From CAZTLI01 sp964614375 (GTDB taxonomy: Bacteria; Chloroflexota; Anaerolineae; Aggregatilineales; Phototrophicaceae), in assembly GCA_964614375.1 (NCBI GenBank), contig CAZTLI010000332.1:1-6269 (forward strand): 6,269 bases of DNA. Direction: 5' to 3'. Shown here one piece after another: positions 1 to 5,395 of the stretch; the stretch's first letter is position 1, and every line of letters begins with the position of its first letter. The notes under the pieces were generated by a model that saw only the letters and a program-made list of their open reading frames with translations, had not been told where the DNA came from and did no database searches. The position numbers and the translations under genes were made by a program.

Positions 1-299
1 CGGTAAATCCCCGGCAAACCCATGAACTGCCCGCGTTCAGTGCCGGGACTGATCAGGGTGTAGGCCACGTCAACCAGACTGTCGCCTGTCGATGGGCCTA
101 AGATTTGTCCGGGTTGGAAGTCCGCCACTTCGGGCGCAGGCCACAGCACCCGATGCACAGGAACGATGGCGCGACGTTCGATTAATGCGCCGACAGGCAG
201 CTCAACCTTGCGCCATGCCAGCACACCAGCCCGCTGCACTTTCGTCGGAAACAGCGGTTTGAACTTTTTCAGTGTTTGCTTGACCTGCTGCGCTTTCAT
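1..299 (-). CDS. Probable medium-chain (zinc-type) dehydrogenase, N-terminal part; 3' end off the window
   Basis: This frame opens with ATG at 299-297 and stays open for 99 complete codons to the left edge, so only the N-terminus is visible. Near residues 80-95 it reads YTLISPGTERGQFMGLPG. This resembles the 'SxISPGTE' stretch in the N-terminal GroES-like domain of medium-chain dehydrogenase/reductases, including zinc-dependent alcohol or sugar dehydrogenases and BchC-like or bi-domain oxidoreductases of polysaccharide loci. The NAD(P)-binding Rossmann half would lie outside the window. The start is well supported: it overlaps the upstream stop as ATGA and has an AGGAG at 307-311, seven bases upstream. 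The first 20 or so residues are rich in Lys and Gln (MKAQQVKQTLKKFKPLF), which is not a signal peptide and looks like an extension before the domain proper. The family call is moderately sure; substrate and the presence of catalytic zinc cannot be judged from this fragment. Confidence 0.6.
   Translation of the reverse strand, partial: MKAQQVKQTLKKFKPLFPTKVQRAGVLAWRKVELPVGALIERRAIVPVHRVLWPAPEVADFQPGQILGPSTGDSLVDVAYTLISPGTERGQFMGLPGIY
296..299 (-). other. ATGA stop/start overlap, AsnB-like paralogue to dehydrogenase
   Basis: The paralogue ends GVAA followed by TGA (298-296), and the dehydrogenase ATG (299-297) overlaps it. Together with the AGGAG just upstream this supports the dehydrogenase start and an unbroken operon. 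Confidence 0.9.
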
Positions 300-2242
300 G
301 CGGCGACTCCTATAGAACGGTGGGTTTGCTGCTGCAATAACTGCCGCCAGATTTCGAGGAATGTCAGGCTGCGTATTTGGAAGGAAGGTTGCAGCGGCAT
401 CTTGCTGACGGCTTGCTGCTGGCGATGGTGCGTGAGCAGGGACTGGACGGCAGCGGCATCATAGAGACCCGCGAGTCGCGCATTGTCCGACAGCAGGACC
501 TCACGGCTATACCTTTCCAGCGACGATTGCAGCCATGCGGTCAGCGGTACGGCGAACCACTGTTTGCGCCGATTCAGGATTTCATCCGGGACAACGCCGC
601 GCATGGCCTTATGCAAAATCGACTTGCTCAGGTAGCTGCCATCGGGCTGGCGCGTGACCAGATAGCGCGATGGGATGTCCGCGATTAACTCAATGAGTTC
701 ATGGTCGAGGTAGGGCGAACGCAGTTCCACACCATAGGGCGCGGTCATCTTGTCGTCGTGCATCGTCAAATTTTCGGCGATGGTCAACCGGGTATAGATG
801 TAAATCACCTGAAACACAGGGTCGGTTGTGCGGCTTTTGACATAGGTGTCATAAACAATATCGCGGCAGGGGTCGTCAATGTCATTTAGCGCCGGGATTA
901 AGCGCCGTTTTTCGTCGGTTTCAAAGCGCCATGCCAGCGTGTGTAGTTCTTCCAGATTGATGCGTGCGAGGTCACGATTGCCGCGCGCCAACCACGAATA
1001 GATGCTTGTGGGCAGCAGTGGACTCAACAGTTCAGGCAAACTCTGTCGCAGCCAGCGCGGTATCCGCTGGAAACGGCGCAGACGGTCACACCGCTTCTGG
1101 AAATTCGCCACATAGGTCGAGCCGAGTGTCTCGTCCGGCCCCTGACCCGAAAGCACAATCTGGACATCCTGACGGGCGCGTTGTGCCAGCCGCAGCGTCA
1201 GAATGCAGGCCGAATCCGCTACCAAGTCGCCCATATGCCCGACGTATTCTGGCACGGCGCGGGCATAATCGTCCGGCGTGATAATCAGTTTGTAGTGATG
1301 GGTGTGAAAATGTCGCGCAGCCAGCGCCGCGTAATTCAGGTCTTCATACACGTCGCCCTGTGGATAACCGACGGCGTAGGTATAGACATCGGGCGCGCCG
1401 CGCAATACCGCCCCGGCAGTGACCGAACTGGAATCAATCCCGCCCGATAAAAACACGCCAACGGGTTTATGGGCTGGCAAACACCACTTGACCGCCTGCA
1501 AAAAGCCCCCACTGAAGCGATCAATATGATGCTGTTCATCGGGGCGTTTCTCGTCTTCGGGCGGGATGTGCATATCCCAGTATTCGTGAATACGCAGCCT
1601 ACCATCTTCGTAAATCGCCATGTGACCGGCGGGCAGCTTTTGCACGCCTGTTAACAACGTGTGCGGCGGAACGGTGTGTTCAAAAGTGAGATATTCGGAT
1701 AATCCATAGAGGTCAATCGCCGTATCGACATCCGGGTATTGGGTCATCGCCCACAGCAGCGACGAAAAGACCAGCGACCCGTTTACTGTCGCATAATAAA
1801 GCGCCTTCATGCCGACGCGATCACGCACCAGCACCAGCCGCCGCGCGCGACTATCCCAGATGGCGATGGCGAACATGCCATTGAGCGCGTGTACGAAATC
1901 CAGCCCCTGTTCTTCATAGAGATGGGGCAGGACTGCGGCATCGCCTGCTTGTAACCTGTGCCCTTTCGCCAGCAGGTTATGCGCCAATTCATCGCGATTG
2001 TAAATTGCGCCCGTCAGCACCGCCCAGATCGTCCTGTCTTCATTGGTGACCGGCTGCTGATCGACCAGCGGGTCGTCGTGGATGATGCGGCTCAGCGCCA
2101 GCGCCACACCCGATTCGGTATGGTAGGCGGGTGTAATGGTGGACAATGCCTCGCTCTGAATACTTCGCCCCATCGCGTGCAGCGTGTGCATGTCAATGGG
2201 TCTGTCTGATTGTCGGTGAACGACACCAAGTATGCCACTCAT
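296..2242 (-). CDS. Asparagine synthetase-like amide ligase with degenerate (probably inactive) glutaminase domain
   Basis: A complete 648-residue protein homologous along its whole length to the adjacent AsnB (2239-4179). The C-terminal synthetase half looks usable: it has the pyrophosphatase loop SGGIDSS (266-272), SGQGPDE (365-371), DKMT with ELRSPYLDHEL (497-515) and the late conserved Lys near 540 before AMRG. The N-terminal Ntn-hydrolase half is eroded. Residue 2 is Ser instead of the nucleophilic Cys, the HRGPDG motif is absent, the oxyanion-hole FNGEIYN has become LTGAIYN (76-82), and CDTE has become GDAA (100-103). The fold-forming parts (LPHLYEE, LNGMFAIAIWD, VLVRDRVG) remain. It therefore probably cannot hydrolyse glutamine, like beta-lactam synthetase and other AsnB-derived amide ligases; it may use free ammonia, another amine, or ammonia from its neighbour. 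The start is fixed by alignment of MSGI to MCGI and overlaps the upstream stop by ATGA. The frame is intact, so it is not a pseudogene. Product and substrate are unknown. Confidence 0.9.
   Translation of the reverse strand: MSGILGVVHRQSDRPIDMHTLHAMGRSIQSEALSTITPAYHTESGVALALSRIIHDDPLVDQQPVTNEDRTIWAVLTGAIYNRDELAHNLLAKGHRLQAGDAAVLPHLYEEQGLDFVHALNGMFAIAIWDSRARRLVLVRDRVGMKALYYATVNGSLVFSSLLWAMTQYPDVDTAIDLYGLSEYLTFEHTVPPHTLLTGVQKLPAGHMAIYEDGRLRIHEYWDMHIPPEDEKRPDEQHHIDRFSGGFLQAVKWCLPAHKPVGVFLSGGIDSSSVTAGAVLRGAPDVYTYAVGYPQGDVYEDLNYAALAARHFHTHHYKLIITPDDYARAVPEYVGHMGDLVADSACILTLRLAQRARQDVQIVLSGQGPDETLGSTYVANFQKRCDRLRRFQRIPRWLRQSLPELLSPLLPTSIYSWLARGNRDLARINLEELHTLAWRFETDEKRRLIPALNDIDDPCRDIVYDTYVKSRTTDPVFQVIYIYTRLTIAENLTMHDDKMTAPYGVELRSPYLDHELIELIADIPSRYLVTRQPDGSYLSKSILHKAMRGVVPDEILNRRKQWFAVPLTAWLQSSLERYSREVLLSDNARLAGLYDAAAVQSLLTHHRQQQAVSKMPLQPSFQIRSLTFLEIWRQLLQQQTHRSIGVAA
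307..311 (-). promoter_or_regulatory. Shine-Dalgarno for the dehydrogenase
   Basis: The minus strand reads AGGAG seven bases before the ATG at 299-297, within the last codons of the AsnB-like paralogue. It supports the dehydrogenase start even though only 99 codons are visible. Confidence 0.75.
1008..1060 (-). repeat. Conserved 53-base segment shared with 2951-3003 (paralogue duplication)
   Basis: Aligned by eye to 2951-3003, 49 of 53 bases match, including a 17-base perfect run. It encodes the segment RWLRQSLP(E/Q)LLSPLLPT in both AsnB-type proteins. It marks the tandem duplication that gave the two genes and is not a mobile or regulatory repeat. Confidence 0.7.
2239..2242 (-). other. ATGA stop/start overlap between the two AsnB paralogues
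   Basis: The upstream AsnB ends TGA (2241-2239) and the paralogue starts ATG (2242-2240). The A of this stop is also the first base of the paralogue's second codon, AGT (Ser). The twenty bases before the ATG contain no good Shine-Dalgarno (only GCGAGCG-like sequence), so translation of the paralogue probably depends on ribosomes finishing the upstream gene. Confidence 0.85.
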
Positions 2243-4179
2243 AAGGTTATTCGCTCGCTTTCTATCGCGCTTGTGACTGGTTTTCTGATGAGTACCTGCT
2301 GTCGCCAGACTTCAAAAAACAGCAGATTCTTAATTTGCAGCATCGTCCCGTGGCGCGGGTCTTGCTGGTGACTGTTCAGCAGCGCCGCCACCTGTGCCCG
2401 ATCATATAAACCCGATGTGCGGGCACTGTCCGACAGCAGCATGGTCTGGCACGTTTGTGCCATGTCCTTTTGCAGCCACAATTGCAGCGGCAGCGGGAAG
2501 GCGGCTTTGGGGCGCGTCCAGATGGCTTCGGGCACAATGCCGCGCATCGCCCGCTTCAGTAAGTTCTTGGTCGTATAGTGTCCGCCGACCTCACGCCGCA
2601 CGAGGTATTTCGACGGCACTTGTCCGACCAGTTCGACCAGTTCATGGTCGAGAAAGGGCACGCGCAGTTCGATGCTCTGTGACATCGACATTTTGTCGGC
2701 GTGCATGAGCAGGTTTTCGGCGAGGGCGATGCGTGTATAGACATACAGAATCTGGTGTAAGGGGTCATCCGTTTGGCTGCGGCGATACATCTCGCGAACA
2801 ATATCCACACACGGGTCATCAACATCGTGCAGGACGGGGCAGTAACGGCGCTTGTCATCCGCTTCGAACTGCCACGCCAGCGTATGGGCTTCTGTGCCAT
2901 TCAGCGCCGCGAGTGGACGGTTGCCGCGTGCCAGCCATGCGCCGGTACGGGTGGGCAGGAGTGGACTCAGCAGTTGAGGCAAACTCTGTCGCAACCAGCG
3001 CGGGAGGCGTTGGAAACGGCGGATACGGTCAAAGCGGCGCTGTGCCCACGCCAGTGTATAACCCCCCAATGTCTCATCTGCGCCCTGACCGCACAGAATG
3101 ACGGTCACATCTTGCCGCGCGCGCCGGGACAGCAGCATGAACAGCAGCCCTACGTCGTCGCTGACAGGTTCGTCAATGTACAAGCCGAACTCACACAATG
3201 CGTCAATATAATCCTGACTGGAAATGATTAAATCGTGATGAGTCGTCTCGCTGTGATTGACCATCAAATGGGCATGGCGCAGTTCACCATAAACGTCCCC
3301 ACCCGGATAGCCAATAGTATAGGTGCGGCGGTCAGCGACACCTAATCGCTGCATCAACGCGATGATGGCGCTGGAATCAATCCCACCCGATAAAAACACA
3401 CCCAGCGGCACATCGCTCATCAAACGGCGCTGCACCGATGTGGTCAAGAGGTCACGATAGCGTTCGACCCAGACGGCTTCGGGTTCGGGGCTGGTTTCGC
3501 GCGCGAACTGCCAGTCCCAGTATTGCTGTGTATGAAATGTGCCCCGCTCGAAACTCGCCATGTGCCCCGCCGCCAGCTTCTGCACACCTGTCAGAATCGT
3601 GCGCGGCGGCATGGTATGTTGGAATGTCAAATACTGGCTGAAGGCGGTCAGGTCGATGTCGGTCTGCACACCGGGATAATGCAGCAGGGCGCGCAATTCC
3701 GACGCGAAGATGAGGCTGCCATTGACACGGGCATAATACAGCGGCTTAATCCCCAATCGGTCTCGCACCAGCAGCAGGCGTTGACGGCGCGCGTCCCACA
3801 GGGCAATGGCGAACATGCCGTTGAGCCGTTGGGGGAATTCGTCGCCCAGTTCTTCATAGAGGTGTGGCAAAATTTCGGTGTCACAGTTCGTCGTCAACCC
3901 ATGCCCGCGCAGCATGAGCCAGCGCCGAACCTCGACGTGGTTATAGATTTCGCCATTGAAGATGACCTGAATCGAGCCATCCTCGTTGCTCATGGGCTGC
4001 TGCCCGCCCGCAATGTCAATAATCGCCAGACGGCGCATCGCCAACCCAATGCCCGCATCCACAAAATAGCCTTCACCATCTGGCCCGCGATGCGTCAGTG
4101 TATCGTTCATCGCCCGTAATATGGGCTGAGCAATCGGTTGGTCGGGTCGTTGGTGGACAATGCCACAGATTCCGCACAT
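2239..4179 (-). CDS. asnB: AsnB-type glutamine-hydrolysing asparagine synthetase / amidotransferase
   Basis: A complete 646-residue protein of the AsnB family: an N-terminal class II glutaminase releases ammonia from glutamine, and a C-terminal ATP-pyrophosphatase domain adenylates a carboxylate and amidates it. Glutaminase residues are present: MCGICGIV with Cys2 (Cys1 after Met removal), THRGPDGEG (29-37), MRRLAIID (48-55), FNGEIYN (74-80) and CDTEILPHLYEE (99-110). Synthetase motifs are SGGIDSS (264-270), CGQGADETLGGY (363-374), DKMSMS (495-500), ELRVPFLDHEL (504-514) and TTKNLLKRAMRG (536-547). The usual Glu of the GEGxDE motif is Gln. The length is somewhat above the roughly 550 residues of E. 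coli AsnB and fits the longer form common in polysaccharide and natural-product clusters, so the true acceptor may be a sugar acid or another carboxylate instead of aspartate. The gene starts 16 bases after the glycosyltransferase stop and ends in an ATGA overlap with its paralogue. The symbol denotes the family, not a proven role. Confidence 0.93.
   Translation of the reverse strand: MCGICGIVHQRPDQPIAQPILRAMNDTLTHRGPDGEGYFVDAGIGLAMRRLAIIDIAGGQQPMSNEDGSIQVIFNGEIYNHVEVRRWLMLRGHGLTTNCDTEILPHLYEELGDEFPQRLNGMFAIALWDARRQRLLLVRDRLGIKPLYYARVNGSLIFASELRALLHYPGVQTDIDLTAFSQYLTFQHTMPPRTILTGVQKLAAGHMASFERGTFHTQQYWDWQFARETSPEPEAVWVERYRDLLTTSVQRRLMSDVPLGVFLSGGIDSSAIIALMQRLGVADRRTYTIGYPGGDVYGELRHAHLMVNHSETTHHDLIISSQDYIDALCEFGLYIDEPVSDDVGLLFMLLSRRARQDVTVILCGQGADETLGGYTLAWAQRRFDRIRRFQRLPRWLRQSLPQLLSPLLPTRTGAWLARGNRPLAALNGTEAHTLAWQFEADDKRRYCPVLHDVDDPCVDIVREMYRRSQTDDPLHQILYVYTRIALAENLLMHADKMSMSQSIELRVPFLDHELVELVGQVPSKYLVRREVGGHYTTKNLLKRAMRGIVPEAIWTRPKAAFPLPLQLWLQKDMAQTCQTMLLSDSARTSGLYDRAQVAALLNSHQQDPRHGTMLQIKNLLFFEVWRQQVLIRKPVTSAIESERITL
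2951..3003 (-). repeat. Conserved 53-base segment shared with 1008-1060 (paralogue duplication)
   Basis: Second copy of the segment described at 1008-1060, in the same orientation and at the equivalent place in the intact AsnB (about residues 393-410). The nucleotide match is much higher here than in the glutaminase-encoding 5' parts of the two genes. Confidence 0.7.
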
Positions 4180-4195
4180 CAGTCTTTATCCGTTT
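4180..4195 (-). promoter_or_regulatory. 16-base intergenic gap with weak ribosome binding site for the intact AsnB
   Basis: This is the only gap between genes in the window. On the minus strand it holds a GGA (4191-4189) nine bases before the ATG at 4179, a weak Shine-Dalgarno compared with the AGGAGG before the glycosyltransferase. There is no room for a promoter or terminator, so the AsnB gene should be part of the same transcript. Confidence 0.5.
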
Positions 4196-5395
4196 TCACT
4201 CTCGCAGCGCAGCGTGCAGCACGGCTTCATAACGCGCCAGCATGTGCGTAAACGTATGCTGCGTTCGCACCGTTTCCAGCGCGCCATACGCCATCTGATT
4301 CAATAAATCAGGCTGTTGGATGACGTGCTCCAGCGCGTCCGCCAGCGCGTCCGCATCCCCCGCTGATACCAGCAGACCATTGTGTTGGTGAACAATTATG
4401 TCCGACGGGCCGCCGATGTTACTGGCAATTACCGGCAGCCCTTTCGCCATCGCTTCGATAATCGTCGTCGGCAGCCCTTCCCAGCGCAGCGACGTAAACA
4501 CCAGCGCGTCATAGTCGGCGTAACTATCCAGCAGTGCCTCGCGCGGCAAAAAGCCAAGAAAACGCACCTGCACCGCTAATCCATACGCCCTGACCATCTG
4601 CTGCAAACCCGCGACATACGCTGGCTGCCCACGTCCCGCGAAATCGACACGAACCTGCGTATAACCCGCCGTGACCAGCCGTTGTAGGGCGGCAAGGATG
4701 ACTTCGACGCCTTTTTCGTGTTCCAACCGTCCGGCATACAAAAAGCGCCAGCACGGATTTTGCACCGGATGGCGGGCAGGCGCGTCCACAATCCAATCGG
4801 CGCTGATGCCCGTTGGAATTACCACCGCCTGCGAGGTATCAAATCCGGCTTGCTTATGACTGTTCAGCAGGGATTCGCTCACCATAATCGCCGCACCCAG
4901 CCGCAGTCGCTCGAAGCGATGAAAACCCAGACTCGCGCGGCGGTAGAGGCGTTTGAAGCTGTTCCGCACGGCTGTATAATCGCGGCGCATGTGTACCAGC
5001 CAGTGACTCCCGATGCGAAAGACCGTTTTGAAGTTGGCGTCCTGTATCGCCAGTACGGGCAGAATAGAGGTGTGCTCCATCTGCCAGATGAATATAAGGT
5101 CGGGTTGGATGTCCTGGGCGAGGCGCTGAGTCAGATGATAGTTATACAAGCGCGCCCGCACATCACGCCCGGTCATCATGCGGCGCTGCCATGCACTGCC
5201 ATAAGTGAACACCGCCGGACGCAGCACCCGGTACACCTGCCCCGCGATTACAGGTTGTTCAACGCCATAGGTCGTCGTGAGGATAGCGACATCGTATCCC
5301 TTCGCCCGCAGCGCCTCTGTCACCTGATAGCAGTGCAGTTCATACGCGCCTTCGTAGTGTGGTGGGTAACGGTCTGTCAGCACGAGGAGTTTCAT
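4196..5395 (-). CDS. Glycosyltransferase family 4 (GT-B fold)
   Basis: A complete 399-residue protein with the two-domain layout of retaining GT4 enzymes, which transfer a sugar from a nucleotide-sugar to a glycan or lipid-linked acceptor on the cytoplasmic side. The N-terminal half begins MKLLVLTDRYPPHYEGAYELH with the acceptor-side loop (the usual GG-x-E-x-H is here GAYELH), followed by LRAKGYDVAILTT. The C-terminal half carries the donor-binding signature: FLYAGRLEHEKGVEVIL with Arg223 and Lys228, DFAGRG (251-256), VRFLGFLP, and the E-x7-E motif EGLPTTIIE at Glu306 and Glu314, then PVIASNIGGPSDII. No transmembrane segment or signal peptide is evident. The start has a strong AGGAGG seven bases upstream and overlaps the deacetylase stop as ATGA. 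The family is clear; the sugar donor and acceptor cannot be read from sequence. The context suggests assembly of a surface polysaccharide or glycoconjugate. Confidence 0.92.
   Translation of the reverse strand: MKLLVLTDRYPPHYEGAYELHCYQVTEALRAKGYDVAILTTTYGVEQPVIAGQVYRVLRPAVFTYGSAWQRRMMTGRDVRARLYNYHLTQRLAQDIQPDLIFIWQMEHTSILPVLAIQDANFKTVFRIGSHWLVHMRRDYTAVRNSFKRLYRRASLGFHRFERLRLGAAIMVSESLLNSHKQAGFDTSQAVVIPTGISADWIVDAPARHPVQNPCWRFLYAGRLEHEKGVEVILAALQRLVTAGYTQVRVDFAGRGQPAYVAGLQQMVRAYGLAVQVRFLGFLPREALLDSYADYDALVFTSLRWEGLPTTIIEAMAKGLPVIASNIGGPSDIIVHQHNGLLVSAGDADALADALEHVIQQPDLLNQMAYGALETVRTQHTFTHMLARYEAVLHAALRE
5392..5395 (-). other. ATGA stop/start overlap, deacetylase to glycosyltransferase
   Basis: The deacetylase TGA (5394-5392) and glycosyltransferase ATG (5395-5393) share bases, reading ATGA on the minus strand. 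This arrangement normally gives translational coupling and shows that the two genes are on one transcript. Confidence 0.9.

Noticed and set aside
296..2242. Calling the MSGI AsnB-like gene a pseudogene
   Set aside because: The frame is intact over 648 codons, the ATP-loop and other synthetase motifs are kept, and it is coupled to both neighbours. Lost residues are confined mainly to the glutamine site, which fits functional specialisation better than decay.
1008..3003. The 53-base near-repeat as an insertion-sequence or recombination site
   Set aside because: Both copies are in frame within homologous coding sequence at equivalent positions, so paralogy explains them without a mobile element.
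3523..4119. 198-codon plus-strand open frame opposite the intact AsnB
   Set aside because: It lies wholly antisense to the glutaminase-encoding part, where the minus strand has an unambiguous family match, and shows no domain of its own.
4180..4195. Possible internal promoter or terminator in the only intergenic gap
   Set aside because: Sixteen bases are too few for a promoter, and there is no inverted repeat or T-run that would make a terminator.
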